The notes under the pieces were generated by a model. That model saw only the letters and a program-made list of their open reading frames with translations. It had not been told where the DNA came from and ran no database searches. Shown here piece after piece: positions 10,001 to 18,052 of a stretch of 64,000 nucleotides of DNA. The translations under genes were made by a program, and so were the position numbers. Origin of the DNA: Chloroflexota bacterium (GTDB lineage: Bacteria; Chloroflexota; Chloroflexia; Chloroflexales; Herpetosiphonaceae); assembly GCA_020161265.1 (NCBI GenBank), contig JAIUOC010000007.1, forward strand, positions 62,001-126,000, given 5' to 3'. Numbering within the stretch: position 1 is the stretch's first letter; every line of letters starts with the position of its first letter.

Positions 10001-10100
10001 TTTGAAGCGGCATAAACGCCAACTTGAGGAGCTTGAACCAGTTCAACTCAAAGGTAAACGCGAACTACAAGCGATCTACGCCATTCGCAAGTCGCGCTAA
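7038..10100 (+). CDS. Response regulator-GAF-class III adenylate/guanylate cyclase
   Basis: A 1,020-residue cytoplasmic signalling protein. A CheY-like receiver occupies residues 8-125, with acidic pocket EDD and predicted phospho-Asp57 in LLDISLPG. It is followed by what look like four successive GAF or GAF-like domains (about 143-300, 310-480, 485-640, 645-800). A class III nucleotide cyclase domain spans 835-1015. Both metal-binding aspartates are present (D843 in FADLRGF and D888 in KFLGDG), as is the N-x3-R transition-state motif in VVNTASRL, so the enzyme should be active. It would couple an upstream histidine kinase and ligands bound by the GAF domains to cAMP (or cGMP) production. No kinase gene is adjacent. 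The start is ATG with GGAG six bases upstream. Its stop abuts the stop of convergent mqnA with no gap. Confidence 0.93.
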   Translation: MPDASNGHVLIVEDDLSISRMFQLLLRDAGYRVSLANSSEEALQFVRVITPDIILLDISLPGMNGVDLTRHLRSNPAIPFIPIIQITALGDLRTKVAALDAGADDILVKPIELSELLARLRVMLRLQKNRRGLEESTRQMHILYAISQTLNSSLDINSILRDLVLQLANALGAVRTSIILVNDHNTPFYASSVKETLNTESIQRVIRDGVAGWVMRAMKPLIIADTTRDPRWISLDRRTETTRSILSVPLIHQGIVVGVVTAAHTRTNYFTQEHLELAQNIGNQSVTAFNHAQLFQTTVQQKSLLERRSQMLEELLNVGERLSLNLPLQDVLNELAQAIHRSLGFRQVIIHVFGIDDVEPAQGVAGVQREQIQQLWTNAQIQQSIVPLLRERFRISRSYFVPSGYKLDDEETNQLPFGAIGIRQADYLFVPLGSPQQLLGLMIVDLPNNLITPDLATIQALEVFANHGTTAVNNNRLFAREHTRANQLQLLVELGRNFAELMTPDQLLRLVASLVRHSFGFNSVAILLKHNNEFMLRAGTHNFAYHPYNQPLSIDARILQALDHYQSWLSSNSEQFCLNYEWGEPTIVAELIVPLHTHEGIQGLLVIGHSDASALDGLTQSILGAIAVQLTVGLDNAKLFLREQEYIQQLNRVNDIALQMTSTTNEPAFHEIMQQVAAMFQAPQSMLVLVDPEQRQITRSIAYPQSWLHELPALPELLASLDESRVQMLNHQHASALGQTLRQSEINTIVVAQLYSAERLHGLLLIKPADMHYVWRSNDRNLLQTLATLFAQALENQQLQAQRLERLRADLQRYMAPPLVEQLLSEGGFGEASERDIVVLFADLRGFTALSENLAPQVVVKQILNRFFDEMTAVLYRYDAIIDKFLGDGLMAVFGSVRPLPNDAERAMNAAIDMQQTFAKLQTEWQASFGYAIGLGIGMSCGRAVVGNIGSAQRMDYTVIGDVVNTASRLVGIAEAGQIIITQPLAQRLKRHKRQLEELEPVQLKGKRELQAIYAIRKSR

Positions 10101-10916
10101 TTATTCGCTAAACCACTCCAATTGGCTTGGTTGGAAGCTTGGCACAGCATAGCGCAAAAACGTGTGCAAGCCTTCCAAATCCACTGAGGTCAAGTGGTAG
10201 CGCAAATCGCGCAGATATTTGGCACAAACGCCAGGCGATACGCTGATTCGCGGTGCATACAGCTGAGCCAATTCATCGATGCGGGTGAGATTTTCGGCTT
10301 TGGCAGCCCGCAAGGCTGGCACAATTCCGGCTTCGCGCACAGCCTCAGCTTGATCGCGCCGCACCACCCAAACCGCAAAGACAAACGGCAAACCACTGAG
10401 TTTCAGCCATTCGTCGCCGAGATCAAAGCAGTAGGGCAAACCGCGTTCGCCCAAATGCCGCCGCGTGGCCGCTTCAACCAACGCTTTATCGCCAATCATC
10501 AAGCCAGCTTGACATTCCGCCAGCATTGCATCAAGATTCGAGGCCATCGAACGCCACTCTGGTTGAATGCGATAATGGCGCTCGCACAGCACCCTGAGCA
10601 AATTAATGCTGGTGGCCGAATCAGTGGTTAATGCAACTGGCTGGCCGTCGAGTTGCCGTGGATCAGCCGACCACGAAAAGAGATTGACACTATTGACTGC
10701 GCCAATCGTGGCAATTGAAAAATCGCGCACCACCAACAACTCGTCAGCATGCAAAGCCCATTCATAGACCGACATTGGAGCAACCGCAACCTCGCCGCGT
10801 AAAACCGCCGCATTGATTGCCGTTGGCACTCCGCGTTGGACAGGCACATGCGGCAAACGCTCGGTAATGCCATAATCCATCGGTTGTGTATTTAAATAAT
10901 CAATTACACCAAGCAT
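10101..10916 (-). CDS. mqnA: Chorismate dehydratase MqnA (futalosine menaquinone pathway)
   Basis: A 271-residue periplasmic-binding-protein-fold enzyme. In the futalosine route MqnA dehydrates chorismate to 3-[(1-carboxyvinyl)oxy]benzoate, the first committed step to menaquinone. Recognisable family blocks are the N-terminal VIDYLNTQPMDYG, the VPTAINAAVLRGEVAVAP segment with the PMSVYEWA turn, and TDSATSINLLRVL in the second lobe. Length is normal for the family. It lies downstream of mqnE on the same strand, 76 bases apart. A stem-loop followed by T-runs sits right before the ATG and no clear Shine-Dalgarno is seen, so expression relative to mqnE may be attenuated or use an unusual start. 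Enzyme assignment is confident; cytoplasmic location is expected from the lack of a signal peptide. Confidence 0.92.
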   Translation of the reverse strand: MLGVIDYLNTQPMDYGITERLPHVPVQRGVPTAINAAVLRGEVAVAPMSVYEWALHADELLVVRDFSIATIGAVNSVNLFSWSADPRQLDGQPVALTTDSATSINLLRVLCERHYRIQPEWRSMASNLDAMLAECQAGLMIGDKALVEAATRRHLGERGLPYCFDLGDEWLKLSGLPFVFAVWVVRRDQAEAVREAGIVPALRAAKAENLTRIDELAQLYAPRISVSPGVCAKYLRDLRYHLTSVDLEGLHTFLRYAVPSFQPSQLEWFSE

Positions 10917-10927
10917 AAAATTTAAAA

Positions 10928-10953
10928 GCGTGAGTACGCTAGGCGACTCACGC
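10928..10953 (-). terminator. Terminator/attenuator-like hairpin between mqnE and mqnA
   Basis: GCGTGAGT pairs with ACTCACGC (8 bp, 10-base loop). On the minus strand the stem is followed by TTTTAAATTTT, immediately before the mqnA ATG. It has the form of an intrinsic terminator, yet it occupies the place of the mqnA ribosome-binding site. A second, weaker stem (10966-10971 with 10979-10984) lies between it and the mqnE stop. Confidence 0.55.
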
Positions 10954-10992
10954 GATAGGCAAGGCTTTGGGCAAGCGCCCCAAACCCTGCTA

Positions 10993-12096
10993 TTAGTTCA
11001 CAGCAATGTGATTATAAAGTGCATCCCGCTCAACTGCGGTTTTGCCAGCAGTCGTCACCAGATGAACTAACTCTGCCCGTGAGATACCTTGTTCGGTTTT
11101 AGCCCCAGCAGCGTGATAGATTTCTTCTTCGATCACCGTGCCGTCAACATCGGAAACCCCAAACGACAAAGCGACTTGGGCCAAACGTGGCGTGAGCGAG
11201 ATCCAATAGGCTTTGACATGGGCAAAGTTGTCGAGCAACAAACGGCCAATCGCCAAATTCTTCAAATCTTCGAAGCCTGTCGTCCAATCGAGCTTTTTGA
11301 CCCGCCCCAAGTTGTTGTTTTCAGGGTGGAAGGCCAGCGGAATATAGGTTACAAAACCACCAGTTTTATCTTGCTGTTCGCGCAAGCGCAACAAGTGATC
11401 AACCCGTTGTTCGAGGGTTTCGATGTGGCCATAGAGCATGGTTGCATTGGTTTTGATGCCTAATTCGTGTGCAATGCCATGAATCTCCAACCACCCATCG
11501 CCATCAACCTTTTCGGGGCAAATTTTACGGCGTACTGCTGGATGGAAAATTTCAGCACCACCACCAGGCAAGGCATCCAGCCCAGCCTTGCGCAAAATCT
11601 CAAGGGTTGTACGCCAATCGAGATGCGAAATTTGAGCCATATAATCAATTTCGACTGCCGTAAAGGCTTTGACGTGAACATTGGGATAATGATCCTTCAA
11701 TTCACGAATGATATCGGCATAATATTCAACATCAAGATCGGGCACTAAACCGCCGACAATATGAAATTCACGGGTGCGTTCGCTAAACAAACGCCCAACG
11801 TGATCGATAATTTGTTCGGGAGTGCGCACAAAGGCATCGAGTTCGTTGCCATTACGTCGAAACGAGCAGAAATTACAGTGAAACGCACAAACATTGGTTG
11901 GTGTAATGCGGTGATTTTGCACAAAATACACCACATCGCCATTTTTGCGGCGATTCACCGTATCGGCCAATTTACCCAAGGCTAAAATATCGTTAGTTTG
12001 ATACAAACGCATTCCATCGTCAAACGAAAGACGTTCGCCTGCTTCAACTTTTTCAGCAATATCGGAGAGTGGCGACTTCGCCAACAGAATAGCCAT
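10993..12096 (-). CDS. mqnE: Aminofutalosine synthase MqnE (radical SAM)
   Basis: A 367-residue radical SAM enzyme. MqnE joins SAM to the MqnA product to give 6-amino-6-deoxyfutalosine. The CxxxCxxC cluster ligands are C70, C74 and C77 (VCAFHCNFC). The block PGGGAEIFHPAVRRKICPEK, then NATMLYGHIET and GGFVTYIPLAFHPENN, match MqnE rather than its paralog MqnC, which carries a different GH-V-E-T context; this choice of paralog is from memory of the family signatures. Length is typical. The ATG is preceded by an AAGGA ribosome-binding site and an extended -10 promoter. Together with mqnA it supplies the first two futalosine-pathway steps; the later genes (mqnB/mqnC/mqnD) are not in this window. 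Confidence 0.9.
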   Translation of the reverse strand: MAILLAKSPLSDIAEKVEAGERLSFDDGMRLYQTNDILALGKLADTVNRRKNGDVVYFVQNHRITPTNVCAFHCNFCSFRRNGNELDAFVRTPEQIIDHVGRLFSERTREFHIVGGLVPDLDVEYYADIIRELKDHYPNVHVKAFTAVEIDYMAQISHLDWRTTLEILRKAGLDALPGGGAEIFHPAVRRKICPEKVDGDGWLEIHGIAHELGIKTNATMLYGHIETLEQRVDHLLRLREQQDKTGGFVTYIPLAFHPENNNLGRVKKLDWTTGFEDLKNLAIGRLLLDNFAHVKAYWISLTPRLAQVALSFGVSDVDGTVIEEEIYHAAGAKTEQGISRAELVHLVTTAGKTAVERDALYNHIAVN

Positions 12097-12125
12097 AGAC
12101 AGTTCCTTTCCGCGCTACTGTGTTC

Positions 12126-12134
12126 ATTATATCA
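12126..12134 (-). promoter_or_regulatory. Extended -10 promoter of mqnE-mqnA
   Basis: On the minus strand TGATATAAT is a perfect TATAAT with an extended TGn element, about 30 bases before the mqnE ATG. No convincing -35 is seen at 16-18 bases, which fits extended -10 promoters. Confidence 0.55.
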
Positions 12135-12219
12135 CAATGTAACAGCAAATTTCAGGTTGATGCAATCCATTTTAGGTCTGTGTAGTACAAGCACTAAAAC
12201 TTCAAGCAACAACAAACAA

Positions 12220-12241
12220 GGGTAGTCGCGAACAACTACCC
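12220..12241 (-). terminator. Intrinsic terminator of the glycosyltransferase operon
   Basis: GGGTAGT pairs with ACTACCC across an 8-base loop. On the minus strand the stem is followed by a T-rich stretch (TTGTTTGTTGTT). It lies 19 bases past the stop of the last glycosyltransferase gene. Confidence 0.65.
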
Positions 12242-12259
12242 AACACTATATCACCAATA

Positions 12260-14011
12260 TTAATCGCGGTTATGCCAGCGGGCTTTGGCTCGATCATAGA
12301 GCCAGTGCAAGTAGCGCGTACTTTCGCGGGCCAAGCCCAATACATTGCCTGAGCGCAATAGCTTAACGGCCTTGGTTGCTCGCTCTGGAAAGCTTTTCTT
12401 GGGAACATACGCCGCGTGCAAGCGTTCGGCAAAGGCACTCAATTGGAGATATTCAGCCTGCATCAAGGCTTGTTGCGCCGCTAGATAGGCCGCTTCAGGC
12501 TGTGGCTCAGGATCGCGCTGGTCTTCATAGGCAACCGCATAGGCACTACGATAACAGAGTCGCCCGACTTGCGGCATACCGTTATAGCTCAACGATCCGC
12601 CAGGTGTAGTTTGAAAATCGAAGCGTAAGCCAGGTGCTTGGTCGCAACTCAAAACAGCATGGAGCGCCTGATTGCGGCTTGCTGGCAAGGGGGCAAATTC
12701 AAAACTCAACCAGCCATCGCCATACTGGGCCTGCTTGCTATCAACCATTGATTGATCGGGGTTGAGCAAGGCATCATAAATTTGCAAGCGAATTGGCTGC
12801 TGCGGCGCTTGCGCCAAGGGAATTTCCCAGCGACATAAACCATCGTGCTGGGCGACAAAACGTTGCCCAACTTGAAAACTGGCGCTTAATGCTGGAGTAA
12901 CGCCATCGCCAAAGGGATGTTCACTGTCGGGCATGGTTTGGAGTATATCTAGCGATTGCACAGCACTACCAACAATCTGCCCTAATGCTTGCTCAACATC
13001 GCGGGCTGAGCGCTCCCAACTCAAGGTTTTGGCATGCGCCAAGGCTGCATTGACCAAGCGTTGGCGTAAGGCATGATCATTCAATACTTGCAATAAGGCC
13101 TTAGCCACGGCGGCGGGTTCAGCTTGGGCTAGCAGCCCAGTTTTACCATGATCAACCAAAAAGTGATTCGGCGCTAAATCCAAATCGATAACTGGGCAGC
13201 CAGTTGCCATCATCTCCGGTGGCATCAGCGAAGGATTGGTTGAAGAAATAACCAGGCCAGCGGTTGCTGATGCATACAACTCGGCTAGCTCATCGGGCGT
13301 TAGAATGCCCTTGTCGGTAAATTCAAACGGTGTCCAATAATGTTTCAGCCCTTTATCGCCAAACAACACAATTTCGACATCGGGCCGTTGCTCTTTAACC
13401 AAGGCCAACGCTTTAATTCCTAGGTCAAAACAACGGCGGGGTGTTGATGGTCGAGCATAGAAAATCACTCGCGGTTTTTTGCTAGCTAATTCAGGCCGAG
13501 GATAGTAGCGCTCATGCTCGACCGCAAAATCAAAGGGATAAGTTGTGGCTTGATATTGCTCGTGGAGATGTTTTGCCAACCAATGGCCCAACGTAATACA
13601 CGGCCAACCCTGTTTGTAGGTTGCCTCAGCTCGCAACCAATCGTCACCCATTGCATAGAAAAATGGCTCGAAATCTTGCACAAAATAGGCGCGACGAATC
13701 GCAGGATCGCAGCGTTCAAAGCCACGGGTTGTGCCCCACTGCGTCGCCAACACCACATCATAGCCGCTAATTCGCTCAGGCCAGAAATAGATTTTGGCAT
13801 GGACTACGCCAAAAAAACGCTGAATATAGCGCTCTGGCCGATCAACCGAGTCGGTTGGATACAGATCAGGATTCATGAAAATAACATTTTCATGGCCAAA
13901 TGTGGCTAATAAATTAATAATGCGAAAAATATTGGCATAGCCACCAGAGCCAACAATGGGGGCCGATAACAGCCAAGCAATCCGCAGACGTGGCGGTTGG
14001 GAAGATTGCAT
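12260..14011 (-). CDS. Glycosyltransferase, GT4/WsaF-like, with C-terminal accessory domain
   Basis: A 583-residue GT-B glycosyltransferase. The N-terminal domain starts RIAWLLSAPIVGSGGYANIF and contains YFVQDFEPFFYAMG, resembling rhamnosyltransferase-type WsaF proteins. The nucleotide-sugar domain (about 180-340) has PRVIFYARPSTPRRCFDLG and the GT4 acidic block SSTNPSLMPPEMMATGCPVI. Residues about 360-510 form an extra beta-rich region unlike a standard GT4, followed by a helical tail (about 520-583). It is third in the operon, nine bases after the double glycosyltransferase. It probably adds a sugar to a surface polysaccharide or glycoprotein on the cytoplasmic side; donor and acceptor cannot be read from the sequence. 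No membrane segment or signal peptide is evident. Confidence 0.82.
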   Translation of the reverse strand: MQSSQPPRLRIAWLLSAPIVGSGGYANIFRIINLLATFGHENVIFMNPDLYPTDSVDRPERYIQRFFGVVHAKIYFWPERISGYDVVLATQWGTTRGFERCDPAIRRAYFVQDFEPFFYAMGDDWLRAEATYKQGWPCITLGHWLAKHLHEQYQATTYPFDFAVEHERYYPRPELASKKPRVIFYARPSTPRRCFDLGIKALALVKEQRPDVEIVLFGDKGLKHYWTPFEFTDKGILTPDELAELYASATAGLVISSTNPSLMPPEMMATGCPVIDLDLAPNHFLVDHGKTGLLAQAEPAAVAKALLQVLNDHALRQRLVNAALAHAKTLSWERSARDVEQALGQIVGSAVQSLDILQTMPDSEHPFGDGVTPALSASFQVGQRFVAQHDGLCRWEIPLAQAPQQPIRLQIYDALLNPDQSMVDSKQAQYGDGWLSFEFAPLPASRNQALHAVLSCDQAPGLRFDFQTTPGGSLSYNGMPQVGRLCYRSAYAVAYEDQRDPEPQPEAAYLAAQQALMQAEYLQLSAFAERLHAAYVPKKSFPERATKAVKLLRSGNVLGLARESTRYLHWLYDRAKARWHNRD

Positions 14012-14020
14012 AAATATTGC

Positions 14021-16459
14021 TTATCCTTTGCGTGCTAGCACTCGTTGAAATAGCTGATTTAGGCGATTGCTTAGGCGCATCACACGCCCATTGGCAACTC
14101 GTTGAATATGCTGTTCCAACCCTTGGGCATAGTCTTTGGTTTGATTATAGAGCGTGGTTAGGGCTTGAATTTCATCCTTCAAGCGTTGAATATCGCTATT
14201 GGCAGCATTCAATTGATCAACAATTACATTGTTGGCACTACCACGGGCCGGACGCGGCTGATACTGCGCTCGAATCGTTTGCAAGACCTTGAATAATTCT
14301 TGGCTACGAGCTTGCGGCGTATAGCGAGCATGGACATCGACAAGTGCAGCCTCGCCTAGCTCGCGACGCAGTTCAGGGTTAGTCACCAATGCAGTCAACG
14401 CCGCAACCCATTCTTGGTGGTTGGCCGCCAACATGCCATTTACGCCATGGGTAATCGCTACCTGAAAAGCTTCAATCGGCGAGGCCACCAATGGCACACC
14501 CACCAAGCCCGCTTCCATATATTTGACTTCGCTTTTGGATTGACAAAAGGGATTATCAAGCTCTAACGGAGCTAGGGCAAAATCGACTGCGGCAATTTCG
14601 CCAGCGAGTTCAGGCAGTGGTACAAGCCCACGCCGTTCAACCCGATCAAGCACCGAATCAAAGGCCGACGATAATTCTAGCAAGCCAACAATCCGCAAAC
14701 GCACATGGGGATATTGCTGCAAAATCTGCAAGATAGCAGCTTCAGCTTGCAGAAAATCGCTGTTATGGGTAGCAGTGCCACTAAAATAGCCAATAGTCAC
14801 TGGATCGGTTGCTGCGGGCAGGGGTTGAGCACGGCGTTGAGCGGCAAAAGGTTGTGCATGATCAAGCTGTTGCTGACTCAAGGCGTTGCGCACAACATAG
14901 GCTGGCAAGCCGAAAATTCGCACCTGCTCAGCTAATGGCTCAGTTGAGACAATCACTGCATCACACATCAACATTGTGCGGCGATAACGCTCGACTCCAT
15001 CGCGATACAGCGCCACATCTTCAGCCGGCCAATCTTTGATCGCATCAACATAGCTCAGCAAATCTGGCCGAAACACCAAATCATCGGTATCGAAGATCAC
15101 TGGGTGTTGCAGCGCTTGATGCGAGTAAATTAATTCCTCGATCATCGGGTCATGCGCTACCCGATGCAAAATCAGCAAATCATAACGTAACGCCTTAGCA
15201 ATTTCCATTGGGTCAACATAGAGGCTGGTAACTTCGCTCTGGATCGTATACCAATGCAATTGTTCTTGGCGATGGCGACAACGATAATTTCCAGCATTGC
15301 CAACATCACAGCCAGTAACCATATGCACTTGTTGATCAATCAACCCAAGTTCAGCTTCAAATTGCTTGGTCAATTGGGCATAATCAAGCTGTGCATGAGG
15401 CTGTTGGAACTGGCTAAGAATCTCATGCAGACTGGTTTCATAGCCAGCGGCGGCGGTAGCAACCGTATATTTAGCGCAAACATGGGCATAGGCTGCTTGA
15501 CCAATCTGCTCACGCAAGGCTGAATCTTGCAGCAATTGGATTAAATGAGTTTGCCATTGCTCAAGTGTTTGGGCCAAAAAGCCATTCTGGCCATGCTCAA
15601 TCGCCTGGGCAAAGGCCGGAATTGGCGTAGCCACCATCGGCAAACGCAAGGCCGCTGCTTCGAGATATTTAAGTTCGCTGCGGCAACGCGTAAATTGATT
15701 CTCATAATCGAGCGGTGCAATCACAATATCCGCTTGGGCCATAATATTTGGCAGCTCGGCCAAAGGCACAAACGGCGCAAACTGAACTTGATCAGCAACC
15801 AGTTTGAGCGCATCAGGCAGGTCAATATGCCCACCCAACAATAAACGCGCTTGGGGATATTGCTGGAGCACCGTTACCAGCGCTGGCGCAATCAAGGCCA
15901 AATCGGCATTATGCGAAAACGTGCCACTGAAATAGCCAATCGTTAGCTGATTATGAGTTGTACGGGCACGATAGGCTCGTTCGCACCAGGCTAACCAATC
16001 ATCACCGATGACATTGCGCTGGACCCAAACAGGCTTGCCCAACGCTGTCGCGGCCTCGGCTAGAGCGCTCGTGCTGACGGTTGCCGCCACACATTGCTCA
16101 AAGACTGGCGCATTACCAAGCGCATAGGCTCGCCAACGTTGGCGCTCAAAGCCTTGGTTTTGGGCCACAATCGGCATTGCATCAACCAAACTTGGGTCAA
16201 AAAGCAGATCATCGGTTTCATAAACCAACGGTCGCCCAGCAGCGGCTTGGCGCACAAATTGCCAAAAATGGCTTTGCTGTGGACGATGAATAATCACCAG
16301 ATCGGCTTCGGCAATCGCGGCGATAACCGCAGGATCGGTTTGCCAAAATAAGCTGGCCGTATGCCCACGCTGTTGCAAGAGCGCAATCGCATGCTCACAA
16401 CGGTAGCGCTGGGTTTCGCCGCCACAGCCACTCCAAAAAACCACATTTAATTGAGTCAT
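14021..16459 (-). CDS. Double-domain GT-B glycosyltransferase
   Basis: An 812-residue protein built from two consecutive glycosyltransferase units plus a coiled-coil tail. Unit 1 (1-385) and unit 2 (about 395-735) repeat the same landmarks: an N-terminal segment with YETDDLLFDP or FDTDDLVFRP, then GYFSGTFSHN or GYFSGTATHN, then APLDYENQFTRCRSELKYLE or APLELDNPFCQSKSEVKYME, then a PxVATPI/PLVASPI loop. The last 75 residues are predicted coiled coil (VDQLNAANSDIQRLKDEIQ). The longest frame starts upstream, but the ATG at 16459 overlaps the methyltransferase stop as ATGA and is preferred. The duplicated architecture suggests one chain that adds two sugars in sequence, perhaps forming a repeat unit; that is inference. 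Confidence 0.85.
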   Translation of the reverse strand: MTQLNVVFWSGCGGETQRYRCEHAIALLQQRGHTASLFWQTDPAVIAAIAEADLVIIHRPQQSHFWQFVRQAAAGRPLVYETDDLLFDPSLVDAMPIVAQNQGFERQRWRAYALGNAPVFEQCVAATVSTSALAEAATALGKPVWVQRNVIGDDWLAWCERAYRARTTHNQLTIGYFSGTFSHNADLALIAPALVTVLQQYPQARLLLGGHIDLPDALKLVADQVQFAPFVPLAELPNIMAQADIVIAPLDYENQFTRCRSELKYLEAAALRLPMVATPIPAFAQAIEHGQNGFLAQTLEQWQTHLIQLLQDSALREQIGQAAYAHVCAKYTVATAAAGYETSLHEILSQFQQPHAQLDYAQLTKQFEAELGLIDQQVHMVTGCDVGNAGNYRCRHRQEQLHWYTIQSEVTSLYVDPMEIAKALRYDLLILHRVAHDPMIEELIYSHQALQHPVIFDTDDLVFRPDLLSYVDAIKDWPAEDVALYRDGVERYRRTMLMCDAVIVSTEPLAEQVRIFGLPAYVVRNALSQQQLDHAQPFAAQRRAQPLPAATDPVTIGYFSGTATHNSDFLQAEAAILQILQQYPHVRLRIVGLLELSSAFDSVLDRVERRGLVPLPELAGEIAAVDFALAPLELDNPFCQSKSEVKYMEAGLVGVPLVASPIEAFQVAITHGVNGMLAANHQEWVAALTALVTNPELRRELGEAALVDVHARYTPQARSQELFKVLQTIRAQYQPRPARGSANNVIVDQLNAANSDIQRLKDEIQALTTLYNQTKDYAQGLEQHIQRVANGRVMRLSNRLNQLFQRVLARKG

Positions 16460-17661
16460 CGGCGAATTCCCTTCAACAAGCGCGATAAACCTCGCGAAAG
16501 TCGCTCGATCGGCGAGGCCGCAAATTGTTGTTGCAAGGTTGTATGTTGCCAATGCAGCTGGTCAAGTTGGGCTTGCACGCCACGTTTTTCGGCCTCAAGC
16601 TGCGCCGCTAACACCGAGGCATCAAGCAAACGCCGCTGAAGATCGCGATGCTCAGCTTGTAAGTCAGCAATATCTTGATCAAAGTGTTGCACATTAATCA
16701 GCCAATCTAATTTCTCGATTTGCAAGCCATGTTCAGCTTTTAAATCAAGCAACTTCTGATCAAGTGTGCGTTGATAGAGCACCGTATCATAAGCTGTGCT
16801 GGTCAGGATTGGTAAAACCATACTTAATAAATCGCTAGCAGGATCGGTTGGCGTTGCCTGTAGCGATCGCTCAACCAAGGCTTGCAGGCTTGGGTCAAGC
16901 TGACCAGCAGTAGCAATTAAATAGATGCGGCGATAGCCAGGCCCACGTTGGTCGTATGCATAAAAGCGCTGATTATAGAGTGCATCGAAATTGGCATGCA
17001 TTGCGTCGCGTTGGTCTTGACGAAACAACAAATGCTTCAAGACCATCAATAATTGCCAATGCGGCAAATAGCCACTTTCAAAAGCCAAATAATCGAGCTG
17101 TTCGGCCTGAAGCCAAGCCTCAACCAAGGTCGATTGGGGCAAACCATATTGAACATGCTCATTCAACATTGAATTGTGCATCTGCAATTGGCCAAGATAA
17201 TCGCGCAACATAGCCTCAGATGTGGCAACATTGGTGAGTGCGTGGGGTGCGGCTAAAAAAACCGCCCGACTGGCAACCCGCCGCAACTCAGCCAAAAAGC
17301 TATTGCGGCCCTCAAGTGGAATATGTTCAAGCGTATCGCAACTCAATACAATATCAAACGACTGATCATCAAAGGGTAATTGCGTACCATCAGCTCGCTG
17401 ATAGCCCACGCCTTCATAGTCGGCGGTATCAACCACCAAGGTTTGATCATCAGGAAAAAAGGCTTGAAGTGGCATCATGCCATTGCGTGGCGGAAAAAAA
17501 CCGCCAACATCAAGAATGCGCCAACGCTGATCGCTGGCCCCAGCAGCCTGTTTTAGCAAAAAAATCGCCTCAGCACTGACACGATAACGCTGATATTGAT
17601 CAAAGGGCATCGCGAGCAGCTCATCGGAAATCCAATGCTCAAGCACAGGAATCATCGTCAT
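16456..17661 (-). CDS. SAM-dependent methyltransferase with C-terminal coiled coil
   Basis: A 401-residue protein. A class I Rossmann methyltransferase occupies residues 40-240: motif I WRILDVGGFFPP, acidic motif II TLVVDTADYEG, motif III ADGTQLPFDDQSFDIVLSCD and LEHIP typical of Methyltransf_11. A long predicted coiled coil follows (about 305-385). The longest frame starts at TTG; the ATG at 17661 is preferred because GGAAAGG lies seven bases before it. It is the first gene of a three-gene operon with two glycosyltransferases. It may methylate the sugar chain, for example at the terminal residue as in chain-length-terminating methyltransferases of O-antigen systems, with the coiled coil recruiting the other enzymes. 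Fold assignment is sure, role inferred. Confidence 0.85.
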   Translation of the reverse strand: MTMIPVLEHWISDELLAMPFDQYQRYRVSAEAIFLLKQAAGASDQRWRILDVGGFFPPRNGMMPLQAFFPDDQTLVVDTADYEGVGYQRADGTQLPFDDQSFDIVLSCDTLEHIPLEGRNSFLAELRRVASRAVFLAAPHALTNVATSEAMLRDYLGQLQMHNSMLNEHVQYGLPQSTLVEAWLQAEQLDYLAFESGYLPHWQLLMVLKHLLFRQDQRDAMHANFDALYNQRFYAYDQRGPGYRRIYLIATAGQLDPSLQALVERSLQATPTDPASDLLSMVLPILTSTAYDTVLYQRTLDQKLLDLKAEHGLQIEKLDWLINVQHFDQDIADLQAEHRDLQRRLLDASVLAAQLEAEKRGVQAQLDQLHWQHTTLQQQFAASPIERLSRGLSRLLKGIRR

Positions 17662-17696
17662 TGCAACCCTTTCCAAAGTACACCTACAAAATGCGA

Positions 17697-17705
17697 ATTA
17701 TAGCA
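17697..17705 (-). promoter_or_regulatory. Extended -10 promoter of the methyltransferase-glycosyltransferase operon
   Basis: TGCTATAAT on the minus strand: perfect TATAAT plus TGn, predicting transcription start near 17690 and a leader of about 30 bases. No strong -35 is present. Confidence 0.6.
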
Positions 17706-17899
17706 TACTCTTCGTAGATCGCTAGTTGTGACACTTCAAAAATCTAGCTAGCTACGATTAATTGATATAGTTATTTTTATAATTCTATTTATCATATGCA
17801 GATATTTCTTATATGTACGATTAAATTATATTATTCTCAATTAAGCGATTAATAAAAAATTTATAACCAAAAAGACTAATTATCTCAGATTAACAACCA

Positions 17900-17924
17900 A
17901 AAACCGCAGGAATACTGCGGTTTT
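17900..17924 (-). terminator. Intrinsic terminator (bidirectional form)
   Basis: AAAACCGCAG and CTGCGGTTTT form a 10-bp stem with a 5-base loop and T-runs on both strands. It lies about 130 bases beyond the stop of the leftward secreted beta-helix gene, with no gene between. Confidence 0.8.
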
Positions 17925-18052
17925 GAATAATTTGAAATTCAATTTAAAGAATAGATGATTAGTTGAATGGTGATTGAATTGCTGTATAAGAATAATAAAA
18001 TAATTATATCAATCAAATAATCATCTAAAAATTCCTACAATCGCTTGAATAT

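Larger units (their letters stand above)
17662..18052. other. AT-rich intergenic region without a gene
   Basis: This 391-base AT-rich stretch contains the promoter of the leftward glycan operon at one end and a terminator for the gene to the right. I see no ORF with a ribosome-binding site and no tRNA-like fold. Confidence 0.7.

Noticed and set aside
10194..10631. 145-residue plus-strand ORF inside mqnA
   Set aside because: It is antisense to a well-conserved enzyme gene and its composition follows the codon pattern of mqnA.
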